Assembly: GCA_039029275.1 (NCBI GenBank)
Contig: JBCCGL010000001.1
Span: 186,001 to 250,000, forward strand
Direction: 5' to 3'
Origin: JBCCGL01 sp039029275
GTDB lineage: Bacteria > Pseudomonadota > Gammaproteobacteria > JBCCGL01
Length of the DNA stretch: 64,000 bases
Below, in pieces: positions 25,765-34,441 of the stretch. Made by a program: the position numbers and the translations under genes. Every line of letters begins with the position of its first letter. Position 1 is the first letter of the stretch. The notes below the pieces were generated by a model, which saw only the letters and a program-made list of their open reading frames with translations, did no database searches and was not told where the DNA came from.

Positions 25765-26727
25765 GTGAAAATTCTTTTCGCTGACAAATTTCAGCCAGCC
25801 TATCTCGAACAACTAAAAGCCGCCGGACATGAATGCGATATGCAGCCCGACCTCGGCGCCGACGACATCCCCGGCCAGATCACCGACGCCGATGTTCTGA
25901 TTGTGCGCAGCACCAAAGTGACGCGCGAAGCGCTCGACGCCGGTGACTCACTGAAGATGGTGATTCGTGCGGGTGCGGGCACCAACACCATCGACAAGAC
26001 GGCGGCGGCAGAGAAAAACATTCCAGTTTGCAACGTCCCAGGCAAAAACGCGCTTGCGGTTGCTGAACTCGCCTTCGGACTGCTGCTGTGCATTGACCGA
26101 AACATTCCCGATCAGGTTATCGACCTGCGTGCGGGTCGGTGGGACAAGAAAAAATATTCAAAAGCTCAGGGCATCTACGGCCGCAATCTCGGGATCGTCG
26201 GCCTGGGTGGTATTGGCCTCGCGCTGGCCGAACGTGCTGCCGCGTTCGGTATGAACGTTCACGTCATCGGAAAACCGGGCCGCGACGCGGATACCGCTGC
26301 CAGGCTGGCGTCATTGAATGTGGCTGAAGTCGCCGACACCAACGCCCTGCTGGCCGCGTGTGACGTGGTGTCATTTCACGTTCCAGCCAACGACGACACC
26401 AAAGGCATGATCAACGCAGAATTGCTGTCCAATATGCAGGATGGCGCTATCTTGTTGAACACCTCGCGCGGGGAGATCGTCGACGACGACGCCTTGATCG
26501 CGGCGATGGAGAGCAAAGGCATACGCGCCGGCCTCGACGTCTACAACGGCGAACCCGCGAGCGGGCAGGCGGAATACAGCTCGAAGCTGGCTCAGCACGC
26601 GAATGTGTATGGCACGCATCACGTCGGCGCGTCGACCGAGCAGGCGCAGGACGCCGTCGCCGAAGAATGCGTACGCATGATTGCCGAATTCGAAAAAGGC
26701 AACGTGCTGCACTGTGTGAATCTATAA
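25765..26727 (+). CDS. serA: D-3-phosphoglycerate dehydrogenase
   Basis: 320 residues, a D-isomer 2-hydroxyacid dehydrogenase without the C-terminal ACT domain of E. coli SerA. RAGAGTNTID carries the substrate arginine. NAD binding is at GIVGLGGIGLALAE. The Arg/Glu/His relay is seen as NTSRGEIVDD, the GLDVYNGEP segment and GTHHVGAST. It oxidises 3-phosphoglycerate, the first step of serine synthesis, and serC lies next. The start is GTG at 25765 with GGGGGAG four bases before; an in-frame GTG nine codons earlier lacks a ribosome site. Lack of ACT suggests no serine feedback through that domain. Confidence 0.85.
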   Translation: MKILFADKFQPAYLEQLKAAGHECDMQPDLGADDIPGQITDADVLIVRSTKVTREALDAGDSLKMVIRAGAGTNTIDKTAAAEKNIPVCNVPGKNALAVAELAFGLLLCIDRNIPDQVIDLRAGRWDKKKYSKAQGIYGRNLGIVGLGGIGLALAERAAAFGMNVHVIGKPGRDADTAARLASLNVAEVADTNALLAACDVVSFHVPANDDTKGMINAELLSNMQDGAILLNTSRGEIVDDDALIAAMESKGIRAGLDVYNGEPASGQAEYSSKLAQHANVYGTHHVGASTEQAQDAVAEECVRMIAEFEKGNVLHCVNL

Positions 26728-26785
26728 GCAATTTGAAATTTAAGCGCCTTCGCACACGACGCGGGCGTCCATAGAGGAATAAACC

Positions 26786-27871
26786 ATGACCAATCGAGTC
26801 CACAATTTTTGCGCAGGCCCTTGCACACTCCCGTTGGAAGTGCTGCAAGAAGCGCAATCTGAATTTGTCGATTATCAGGGCGCTGGCATGTCGCTGATCG
26901 AAATGAGCCACCGCTCAGCCGAGTACGACGCCGTGCACATGGAAGCAATGAGCAACGCGCGCGAAGTATTCGGTGTGCCGGACGACTTTGACGTCATGTT
27001 TCTGCAAGGCGGTGCGATGCTGCAGTTCTCGATGGTGCCGATGAACCTGCTCAAGGCGGGAGAGAAAGGTGCGTATATCGGCAGCGGCTCGTGGGCAAGC
27101 GGCGCATTCAAAGACGCTAACGTGTACGGCGACGCCTATATGGCGTGGGACGGCAAAGACGAAAGCTACCTGCGCATGCCGAACAACGACGAAATTGACC
27201 TGCAGGACAGCACGCGCTACCTGCACGTCACCTCAAACGAAACCATCGGTGGTATTCGCATGATCGACTGGCCCGATGTCGACGTGCCGCTGGTCGGCGA
27301 TATGTCTTCTGACTACATGTCGCGCGCGATCCCGTGGGAGAAATTCGACCTCGTCTACGGCGGCGCGCAGAAAAATATGGGCCCGGCCGGCGCGTCAATC
27401 GTGTTCATCCGCAAGTCGGCACTCGAAAACTGCAATACCGATATGGGTCAGTACCTGCAATACAAAGTGCAGGCGAGCAAAGATTCGCTGCTCAACACCC
27501 CGCCGGTTTTCACGATCTACATGATCGGCAAGGTCCTGAAATGGATGAAAGCGCAGGGTGGTCTGGCTACTATCGAACAGGCCGCAGCCGACAAGGCGGG
27601 CGTTCTTTACTCGGCCATTGACGACAGTGACGGTTACTACAACTGCCCTGTCAGCGTCGCGCACCGCTCACACATGAATGTGGTTTTTCGGTTGCCGAAC
27701 GAAGATCTGGAAAAGAAATTCCTCAGCGAGGCCGACGCCGCGGGCATGAAAAACCTCAAAGGTCACCGCAGCGTGGGCGGCTGCCGCGCCAGTGTTTATA
27801 ACGCAATGCCGAAAGCGAGCGTTGAGGCACTGGCCAACTTTATGGCCGACTTCAAATCGAACAACGGATAA
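26786..27871 (+). CDS. serC: Phosphoserine aminotransferase
   Basis: 361 residues, the usual SerC length. Family start NFCAGPCTLPLEVLQ, FLQGGAMLQFSMVPMNL and the PLP lysine in VYGGAQKNMGPAG are seen; the C-terminus has KGHRSVGGCRASVYNAMP. It converts 3-phosphohydroxypyruvate to phosphoserine, directly after SerA. GAGGAA precedes the ATG. The 58-base spacing after serA and shared direction indicate one operon, with a DUF1015 gene downstream. Confidence 0.95.
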   Translation: MTNRVHNFCAGPCTLPLEVLQEAQSEFVDYQGAGMSLIEMSHRSAEYDAVHMEAMSNAREVFGVPDDFDVMFLQGGAMLQFSMVPMNLLKAGEKGAYIGSGSWASGAFKDANVYGDAYMAWDGKDESYLRMPNNDEIDLQDSTRYLHVTSNETIGGIRMIDWPDVDVPLVGDMSSDYMSRAIPWEKFDLVYGGAQKNMGPAGASIVFIRKSALENCNTDMGQYLQYKVQASKDSLLNTPPVFTIYMIGKVLKWMKAQGGLATIEQAAADKAGVLYSAIDDSDGYYNCPVSVAHRSHMNVVFRLPNEDLEKKFLSEADAAGMKNLKGHRSVGGCRASVYNAMPKASVEALANFMADFKSNNG

Positions 27872-27941
27872 AGCCTGCGATCAGGGTAGCCACAAACCTC
27901 AGGCCGAAGTCATCGGCCATCCAAACTGGGGAGAACACCAG

Positions 27942-29189
27942 ATGACCATGATTCGTCCATTCGAGTGTTACCACGCGCATCCAGACAAGGCGGCAGGCGT
28001 TGCCTGCCCCGCCTACGACGCGATGACACCGGCGCAGCGGCATAATTTCGCCGTGGCGAATCCGGATAACTACCTCAATGTGATGCGCTCAACCGACGAG
28101 TTTCCGGAATTTGAACGACCGTCGTTTGATCTCAATCTGCAACGCAACACAGAAAAACTTCAGCAGCTACTCAAAGACGGCACCTACGTGCAAAACAGTA
28201 CGCCCGGGTTCTATCTCTATCGTCTTGAAGTTGATGGGCACGTGCAAACCGGCCTGGTCGCCGAGTTGCCCATCGAGGAATTTCTTGAGGGACGAATCAA
28301 AAAGCACGAACACACGCGCCGCGACAAAGAAGACGCGCTGATTTTGTATCGCGATGAAGTGCGCGCTAGCGCCACGCCAATAACGATGACCTATCCCGCG
28401 CTCGATTCGGTCGATGCAATTGCCGCGCGCGTCCAGAAAAACGAGCCGCTAATCAATTTCACCTCTGATGACGGCGTAAAACAAACGTTGTGGTTTGTCG
28501 GCGATGAAAACGATATTCACGACCTGCAGGCAGCGTTTGCCGACGTCGAGGCTCTGTACCTGACTGACGGTCACCACCGTTCCGCCGTGTGCGAGCGTTG
28601 GGCGCAAAAACGCCGCGATGAAAATCCTGATCACAACGGAACTGAGGCTTACAACTTTGTGATGACGGCGATTTTTCCTGATCGTGAAAATCGTATTCTC
28701 GAATACAACCGTTACGTGCGTGGATTGAGCAATCTGAGCGTTGATGATCTGCTCGAGCAGATCAAACCGTATTTTGAAATCGACTCACTGAACGTCGATG
28801 AACCAGCTGAAGCCGCACCAAAGGAAAAATACCAGTTTGCGATGTACCTTGATTCGAAGTGGTACAAACTGACGGCGTACCACGATCAAATCGACCACGA
28901 CGATCCAGTGCGCTCGCTCGACGTGTGTTACCTGCAAGACTACGTTTTAGGACCGATACTCGGCATCGACGACCCACGCACCGACCCGCGTATCGAATAC
29001 GTTCCCGGAGCCTTCGGAATCGATGAACTCAAAAATCGCGTTGATGAGGATTGGGGAGTCGCGTTTGCGTGCTTTCCGACATCGATTGGCGAATTGATGA
29101 ATATTGCGGACGCAGGCGAAGTGATGCCGCCAAAGTCGACCTGGTTTGACCCCAAGGTACGATCCGGTCTGCTGGTGAGATTACGCTAG
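27942..29189 (+). CDS. DUF1015 family protein
   Basis: 415 residues. Hallmarks of DUF1015 (a possible HTH/kinase-like family of unknown role) are VACPAYDAMTPAQ, NYLNVMRS, LYRLEVDG, the EHTRRDKEDALI block and LTDGHHRSAVCERW. It is repeatedly found next to serA/serC in bacteria, which suggests a link with serine or phosphoserine metabolism. ATG at 27942 is preceded by GGGGAGA; longer frames upstream overlap serC and have no such site. Confidence 0.88.
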   Translation: MTMIRPFECYHAHPDKAAGVACPAYDAMTPAQRHNFAVANPDNYLNVMRSTDEFPEFERPSFDLNLQRNTEKLQQLLKDGTYVQNSTPGFYLYRLEVDGHVQTGLVAELPIEEFLEGRIKKHEHTRRDKEDALILYRDEVRASATPITMTYPALDSVDAIAARVQKNEPLINFTSDDGVKQTLWFVGDENDIHDLQAAFADVEALYLTDGHHRSAVCERWAQKRRDENPDHNGTEAYNFVMTAIFPDRENRILEYNRYVRGLSNLSVDDLLEQIKPYFEIDSLNVDEPAEAAPKEKYQFAMYLDSKWYKLTAYHDQIDHDDPVRSLDVCYLQDYVLGPILGIDDPRTDPRIEYVPGAFGIDELKNRVDEDWGVAFACFPTSIGELMNIADAGEVMPPKSTWFDPKVRSGLLVRLR

Positions 29190-29244
29190 GGCATCGATTC
29201 GCGACACCGTGAAAAACGGTTGCTCTTGACAGCCGCGGCGCGCT

Positions 29245-29568
29245 TTACGTTGCTGAGTTCGGCGAGGCTTGCACGCGAGGGCGGGTGGCATGAATGACCA
29301 CACCGCTCACGCGCTGCGTTTTGATATCGACGCCGCAGTACACTGATGTAGTGGTATCGTTGTCGCTGGACAAACTGACTGTGTTGCGGCTGGTTTTCGC
29401 TGCTATCCGTTTGACGACATGGACGTCAGGTTCCACCTCCGCCACCACCACCATACCGGCACGCAGAAAAACCGATGGCACGCGCAAGGCGGTGACTACC
29501 ACACCATCGCTTAACGTGGGCAACATACTGTCGCCACGGACCCGAAAGCGCTCAACCAGCTTGAGCAT
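29245..29568 (-). CDS. sodX: Nickel superoxide dismutase maturation protease
   Basis: 107 residues of the S24/S26 signal-peptidase fold. The Ser-Lys dyad is visible: Ser14 in RGDSMLPTL and Lys53 in VVKRIAA. SodX proteases remove the N-terminal leader of NiSOD so that the new N-terminal histidine can bind nickel. It lies 30 bases downstream of sodN on the same strand, and AGGTAGG lies before the start. Confidence 0.9.
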   Translation of the reverse strand: MLKLVERFRVRGDSMLPTLSDGVVVTALRVPSVFLRAGMVVVAEVEPDVHVVKRIAAKTSRNTVSLSSDNDTTTSVYCGVDIKTQRVSGVVIHATRPRVQASPNSAT

Positions 29569-29598
29569 GCATCCTACCTGGTCGTAAAACGACCGCGT

Positions 29599-30084
29599 TT
29601 ATTGAGCGGCGAGAACCGGACGAACCAGCGGCAGATTTGGCGCGTAAGGCGCGGTAACGGTTTCGGTCTCAATCGATTTGGTCGCCCAGAAAATGCTCGC
29701 CATCTGGTTGACCAGATCAACAAGCTCGGTGCCGTTGGACACTTCAACGTCCTGCTTACAGGCGGACGCCTTTAGCATGATGCTGTGGACGAGCGAATGA
29801 ATCTCCGGGAACTGCTCGATCTGCGGTGCTTTAATGTAGTCACCCCAAATCACGACCACTGCCGACTTGACCTCAGCAGCGTGTTGTTCTTTTTGCTCGA
29901 CCAGACGCGAGAGCTGTGCGCGGGCTTTTAGCGAGGTATCACCTGAGCCTTCCAACTCCGCGATTTGACCAAGAAAACGGGCAACCGAGTGCGCTGCAAT
30001 CTGAGCGGTTGCGGGATCATAGATTCCGCAAGGTACATCGCAATGCGCGTGCGCGACGCGCAGGTTTCTTTCATTTGTAAACAT
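29599..30084 (-). CDS. sodN: Nickel-containing superoxide dismutase
   Basis: 161 residues. The leader MFTNERNLRVAHA is followed by the nickel hook HCDVPCGIYDP (His14, Cys15, Cys19), which after leader removal gives N-terminal His and two Cys ligands. The rest is the four-helix bundle; IFWATK near the C-terminus is typical. It dismutates superoxide in the cytoplasm and is common in marine bacteria and cyanobacteria. AAGG precedes the ATG. SodX follows in the same unit. Confidence 0.95.
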   Translation of the reverse strand: MFTNERNLRVAHAHCDVPCGIYDPATAQIAAHSVARFLGQIAELEGSGDTSLKARAQLSRLVEQKEQHAAEVKSAVVVIWGDYIKAPQIEQFPEIHSLVHSIMLKASACKQDVEVSNGTELVDLVNQMASIFWATKSIETETVTAPYAPNLPLVRPVLAAQ

Positions 30085-30123
30085 CTGATTAGCCTTCTAT
30101 AAACCAGTTGATCGATCAGTTAA

Positions 30124-30225
30124 TCACGTGCGCAGGTATCCCAGTGTGCTGCGACGCGCTAGAGTCAGAATCGACGGTAAGATCAGCACCGATATCACAG
30201 TCAGTAGAACCGATGGTAAAAACAT
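30124..30225 (-). CDS. Possible 33-residue membrane micropeptide upstream of sodN
   Basis: An ATG at 30225 opens MFLPSVLLTVISVLILPSIL and a basic tail (LARRSTLGYLRT), one hydrophobic helix. Its stop lies 39 bases before sodN on the same strand. GTAGAAG upstream is a weak ribosome site. It could be a leader peptide or a small accessory protein, or a chance frame. Confidence 0.3.
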   Translation of the reverse strand: MFLPSVLLTVISVLILPSILTLARRSTLGYLRT

Positions 30226-30533
30226 GGCATTACTTCTACCAGCCAATGTGTGATGGGCCAAATCTGGCAATGCAAGCGAGAGCAGTGACTCTCGTAAACG
30301 GGATGATCTTGCAGCAAATTCCATCACAGATAACTGGTTTAAGCGCTTGAAACGGTAGCTGAGCAAAACACATCAAACCCAATGTAATCATAATGTAAGT
30401 GTTAGCCATTAGCATTAATTAAATATTCTCGTCGTCTGCCGCCAACGCCATCGGCTTTGGACGTGAACTTACGATTGCCGGCAGCGTTGGCATCATGTAC
30501 CTTGCGCGGCGTTGATTCAGTCAGGGGCTCAAG
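30226..30533. other. Intergenic region between the sodN unit and ettA
   Basis: About 310 bases holding, by position, the promoters of the sodN unit (minus) and ettA (plus). An AT-rich patch at 30380-30430 (TAATCATAATG, TTAATTAAATATTC) is the best promoter candidate for ettA. No metal-regulator site was recognised with confidence. Confidence 0.35.
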
Positions 30534-32198
30534 ATGGCTCAATATGTTTACAGCATGCATCGCGTGGGCAAGGTTGTTCCACCCAAGCGGGAGATACTAA
30601 AAGACATTTCCCTGTCGTTTTTTCCCGGTGCCAAGATCGGTGTGCTGGGGCTAAACGGCGCGGGTAAATCGACCCTGCTGCGGATTATGGCGGGTGTCGA
30701 TACCGAGATCGAAGGCGAAGCGCGGCCAATGCCCGGGATCAACGTCGGCTACCTTCCGCAGGAGCCCGAGCTCGATCCGGAAAAAACCGTTCGCGAAGTG
30801 GTTGAGGAGGCCGTTGACGAGATCAAGTCCGCGCAGGCGCGACTCGATGAAGTGTACGCCGCCTACGCCGAGCCCGATGCCGACTTTGACGCGCTCGCGG
30901 CCGAGCAAGCCAAGCTGGAAGCGATTTTGCAGGCCAGCGACGGCCACAATCTGGAACGGCAGCTCGACGTTGCTGCCGACGCTCTGCGACTCCCGGAATG
31001 GGATGCCAAGGTGGCTGTGCTTTCCGGCGGTGAAAAGCGTCGTGTCGCACTGTGTCGACTGCTCTTGTCATCGCCGGATATGTTGTTACTCGACGAGCCG
31101 ACCAACCATCTCGACGCCGACTCGGTCGCGTGGCTCGAGCAGTTCCTGCATCAGTTTCCGGGCACTGTTGTTGCGATCACCCACGACCGCTACTTTCTCG
31201 ACAACGTTGCGGGGTGGATTTTGGAACTCGACCGCGGCCACGGCATACCGTACGAGGGCAACTACTCCGGTTGGCTTGAAACCAAAGCCGCGCGACTGGA
31301 GCAGGAAGCCAAGCAGGAATCCGCGCACGCAAAAACCATGAAAGCTGAGCTCGAATGGGTCCGCAAAGGCGCTAAAGCGCGGCAGTCAAAATCGAAAGCG
31401 CGCCTGCAACGTTTCGCCGAACTGCAGTCGCAGGAGTTTCAAAAACGCAGCGAAACCAACGAGATTTACATCCCTCCGGGTGAGCGCCTTGGCGACAAGG
31501 TCATCGAGTTCAACAACGTCAGTAAAGGATTTGGCGATCGCGTTCTGATCGACGATCTGTCTTTCATTATGCCAGCGGGCTCGATAGTGGGCGTGATCGG
31601 TGGCAACGGAGCGGGCAAATCCACGCTCTTGCGGATGATAATGGGCACGGAAAAGCCGGACAGCGGCACGATAGATGTCGGTGAAACCGTGCAAATCGCG
31701 TGGGTTGACCAAAGCCGTGAGAATCTGGACGGCGGCAAAACCGTGTTCGAACAAGTCTCGGATGGCTCGGACATCATCCGGATTGGGAATTACGAAGTAC
31801 CTTCGCGCAACTATTGTGGCCGCTTCAATTTCAAGGGCGCTGACCAACAAAAATTTGTGAAGGACCTATCCGGCGGAGAGCGCGGGCGATTGCACCTCGC
31901 CTTAACCTTGAAACAAGGTGCGAATGTGCTGCTTCTCGACGAACCGTCAAACGACCTCGACGTTGAAACACTGCGCGCGCTTGAAGAGGCGCTGTTGGAT
32001 TTTCCCGGCGCTGCGATTGTAATCTCACACGATCGCTGGTTTCTTGATCGTGTTGCGACGCATATTCTCGCGTATGAAGACGAATCCAATGTCGTTTTTT
32101 ACGAGGGCAACTACACCGAGTACGAAGCCGATAGAAAGGCGCGTCTTGGTGAAGATGCAGCGCAGCCCAAGCGGGTGCGATACAAAAGTCTGGCCTAA
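30534..32198 (+). CDS. ettA: Energy-dependent translational throttle protein EttA (ABC-F)
   Basis: 554 residues, the usual EttA length, with two ABC ATPase domains and no membrane segments. Walker A motifs are GLNGAGKST and GGNGAGKST; signatures are LSGGEKRR and LSGGERGR; Walker B are LLLDEPTNHL and LLLDEPSNDL. The N-terminus YVYSMHRVGKVVPPKR is characteristic of EttA. It binds the ribosomal E site and gates the first peptide bond according to ATP/ADP. AGGGG lies nine bases before the ATG. Confidence 0.95.
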   Translation: MAQYVYSMHRVGKVVPPKREILKDISLSFFPGAKIGVLGLNGAGKSTLLRIMAGVDTEIEGEARPMPGINVGYLPQEPELDPEKTVREVVEEAVDEIKSAQARLDEVYAAYAEPDADFDALAAEQAKLEAILQASDGHNLERQLDVAADALRLPEWDAKVAVLSGGEKRRVALCRLLLSSPDMLLLDEPTNHLDADSVAWLEQFLHQFPGTVVAITHDRYFLDNVAGWILELDRGHGIPYEGNYSGWLETKAARLEQEAKQESAHAKTMKAELEWVRKGAKARQSKSKARLQRFAELQSQEFQKRSETNEIYIPPGERLGDKVIEFNNVSKGFGDRVLIDDLSFIMPAGSIVGVIGGNGAGKSTLLRMIMGTEKPDSGTIDVGETVQIAWVDQSRENLDGGKTVFEQVSDGSDIIRIGNYEVPSRNYCGRFNFKGADQQKFVKDLSGGERGRLHLALTLKQGANVLLLDEPSNDLDVETLRALEEALLDFPGAAIVISHDRWFLDRVATHILAYEDESNVVFYEGNYTEYEADRKARLGEDAAQPKRVRYKSLA

Positions 32199-32339
32199 CA
32201 CGCTAGCCGCATCGCTATGTTCGCATCAGAAATGCCCGTAAAGTGCTTATTTACTCACAGCGTAGAGTCGGCAGTTTTGGGTATCGTTTCCGTACGCCCG
32301 CTGCCTCGATGACGCTTTTACGCAATTCATTCTACCGAT

Positions 32340-32582
32340 ATGGATAGAGAACCAGCACGTCCGCGCCGTCAAAACCGTCGTGGTTCCCGCCGTAAGGAAA
32401 TCGATCATTCGGTTCCCTCGCCGTGCGTGAAAGTGTGCATGTTTAAGGGCACGCCGTTCTGCGACGGCTGCTTTCGCACGCTGGACGAAATTCGAGAATG
32501 GATGATCATGTCGCGCGAAGAAAAATTAGCGGTTCTGGATCGCATAGAACAGCGTAAAAACGGGGACGGACCTTCGCATTAA
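32340..32582 (+). CDS. DUF1289 domain-containing protein
   Basis: 80 residues. A basic N-terminal 20 residues precede the DUF1289 core PSPCVKVCMFKGTPFCDGCFRTLDEI, with four cysteines in a CxxxC...CxxC-type arrangement and the conserved RTxxEIxxW (REWM). It is probably a small zinc or iron-sulfur binding protein of unknown role. Confidence 0.88.
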   Translation: MDREPARPRRQNRRGSRRKEIDHSVPSPCVKVCMFKGTPFCDGCFRTLDEIREWMIMSREEKLAVLDRIEQRKNGDGPSH

Positions 32583-32732
32583 ATCTTGAGATTTGTCAGC
32601 CGCAGCGATCAACGCTTGATCGAAGGCTTCCCTTGATTCGACAAGTCAGCAATCGACACTCAACTTAGCGTCTCGAGCCGGGCTAATCGACCAATGTCGG
32701 ATAGAAGGCGTTAATAATCCAAAAAAAGCGCG

Positions 32733-33581
32733 TTAATCCCATCGATAGCCGTAGCGCTCGTCAAGTCGCTTCAGCTCATCGGCGAACGTGTTGTGCAGAA
32801 TTTCCCGATATCGTTCGGGGATCGTTTCAGCGTGGGTAGGATTGATTCTTTTTTGAGCGTTTTGAACGTACATGGGATCGTACTCAACACCTAAAAATTC
32901 GTAGATGTCTCTTAGTAATTGCACGGGATCATTTGAGACATCATCAAACCGCCGGACTAATACATGACCCTCGGGTAAACGCGAGGACCATGCATCGATC
33001 GAATGGGTGTAGTTGCCACACCTGACTTGATAATGATGCAACAGAAATTTTTCAACTTCGGCAGGATCCACCTCATCGGTTGATGACAACTTGGTGCGTT
33101 TAACCAAATCTTTTTTCGCGTGAGACCAGCCGCGTTGTATAGGATCCCGTACCATAATAATCACTTTTATATCAGGCTTAAGATTGATCACTTCGTCAAT
33201 GATTTCTTCTCTCATCGCCGCGTAGCTTGCCGTCGCCTCACCACGCACGAGTGGTCGGTACGATTTTCCATAGGTTTTTTTGCAAAACCGCCACTTATTG
33301 AAATATTGAATCGGACTATCGCGAAAGTTGCTTAAATACCAGCCAAGATCGGTCGACTTAAAGTGCCGGTCGTGGGGCAGTTGAAGCATATTGAAGTAGT
33401 AAATTTCTTTTCTTCGACTCAGAAAAATTTGCGGGTGTGTGACAAGGTTTTTGTATAACCACGTAGTACCCGTGCGCTGTGGACCCGCAATAAAAAAATC
33501 AGGAAACCGCTCCAGACTAATATTGTCACGTTTAGTCGTGACGTATTTCAGTCCATGATTTTTTGCAAGGCGGGCAGGCAT
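32733..33581 (-). CDS. Sulfotransferase family protein
   Basis: 282 residues from the ATG at 33581; the frame continues upstream to a TTG, which I did not favour. PAPS-binding motifs are clear: the 5' phosphosulfate loop in FIAGPQRTGTTWLY and the 3' phosphate motif in IIMVRDPIQRGWSHAKKD. HPQIFLSRRKEIYYF is typical of bacterial heparan-sulfate-like/Stf0-related sulfotransferases. It would sulfate a carbohydrate or small acceptor. No PAPS synthesis or polysaccharide genes are nearby. Confidence 0.85.
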   Translation of the reverse strand: MPARLAKNHGLKYVTTKRDNISLERFPDFFIAGPQRTGTTWLYKNLVTHPQIFLSRRKEIYYFNMLQLPHDRHFKSTDLGWYLSNFRDSPIQYFNKWRFCKKTYGKSYRPLVRGEATASYAAMREEIIDEVINLKPDIKVIIMVRDPIQRGWSHAKKDLVKRTKLSSTDEVDPAEVEKFLLHHYQVRCGNYTHSIDAWSSRLPEGHVLVRRFDDVSNDPVQLLRDIYEFLGVEYDPMYVQNAQKRINPTHAETIPERYREILHNTFADELKRLDERYGYRWD

Positions 33582-33726
33582 ATTCAGTTTAACTCGATGG
33601 TTGGTTCGGGGGCTTGTGGTTATGTGCCAAACGGTCTGCTGATAACTTAGCGAAACAAGAAAATTTGTCCGTGATGACAATCACAAGGTATTCCCGCATC
33701 GCAATGCAGGAATGCCAGTTTAGTTG

Positions 33727-34407
33727 TTAGCTGCCCGCCGGCTGAATTTCAAGTAATTCTACTTCGAATATCAGCGTTTCACCCGGTCCAATAGTTGGCC
33801 TCGCGCCCTGTTCGCCGTAAGCGAGTTCGGAGGGAATCACGAAGCGGTATTTGCTGCCGACGCTCATCAGTTGAACGCCTTCGGTCCAGCCCGGGATCAC
33901 GCGGTTAAGAGGGAAGGTCGCCGGTTGGCCGCGGTCAACAGAACTGTCGAACACCGTGCCATCGACAAGCATACCGTGGTAGTGAACGACCACTGTGTCA
34001 GTCGCAGCAGGTTTCGCGCCGTCGACTGCAGTGATTACTTCGTATTGAAGGCCACTCTCGGTGACTTCGACTTCCTTGCGCAAGGCGTTGTCCTGCAGGT
34101 ACTCAAGACCTGCAGCGCGCGCAGCAGCCGCTTTTTCCTGTGTTTGTTGCTGAGAGTAGGTTTGCATCCAGGCATTCGCCTCCTCGACACCAACCAGCGT
34201 CTCGCCGCCACCATGCTGAGCCTTAAGTGCCTCGAACAAAAGCTCGTAGTTCAATTCCGGATAGTTGTTTTTCAGGTTCTGCCCGATTAGAACACCTAGG
34301 TTGTAACTGAGTTTATCTTGAGGGTTGCCCAAGGGGTCATCTTCTGCAAGAGCAAGTCCAGCAGAAACGACAAGCAGAACGCTTGCAGCGATGATTCGTT
34401 TGATCAT
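33727..34407 (-). CDS. FKBP-type peptidyl-prolyl isomerase, FkpA/Mip-like
   Basis: 226 residues. The signal peptide is about 1-21 (IIAASVLLVVSAGLALA). An N-terminal helical dimerisation domain (KLSYNLGVLIGQNLKNNYPELN and the later QTYSQQQTQEKAAAAR) precedes the FKBP domain from about residue 115. That domain has VHYHGMLVDGTVFDSSVDRGQP, LNRVIPGWTEGVQLMSVGSKYRF and IPSELAYGEQGA. A periplasmic folding catalyst. ATG at 34407 has AAGGA upstream; the frame extends upstream into speB. Confidence 0.9.
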   Translation of the reverse strand: MIKRIIAASVLLVVSAGLALAEDDPLGNPQDKLSYNLGVLIGQNLKNNYPELNYELLFEALKAQHGGGETLVGVEEANAWMQTYSQQQTQEKAAAARAAGLEYLQDNALRKEVEVTESGLQYEVITAVDGAKPAATDTVVVHYHGMLVDGTVFDSSVDRGQPATFPLNRVIPGWTEGVQLMSVGSKYRFVIPSELAYGEQGARPTIGPGETLIFEVELLEIQPAGS

Positions 34408-34441
34408 GTTAATTCCTTCAGTGATTGGAGAAATGCCGGTT

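Noticed and set aside
33582..33680. N-terminal extension of the sulfotransferase
   Set aside because: It begins at a TTG without a ribosome site, and the domain starts well after the ATG at 33581.
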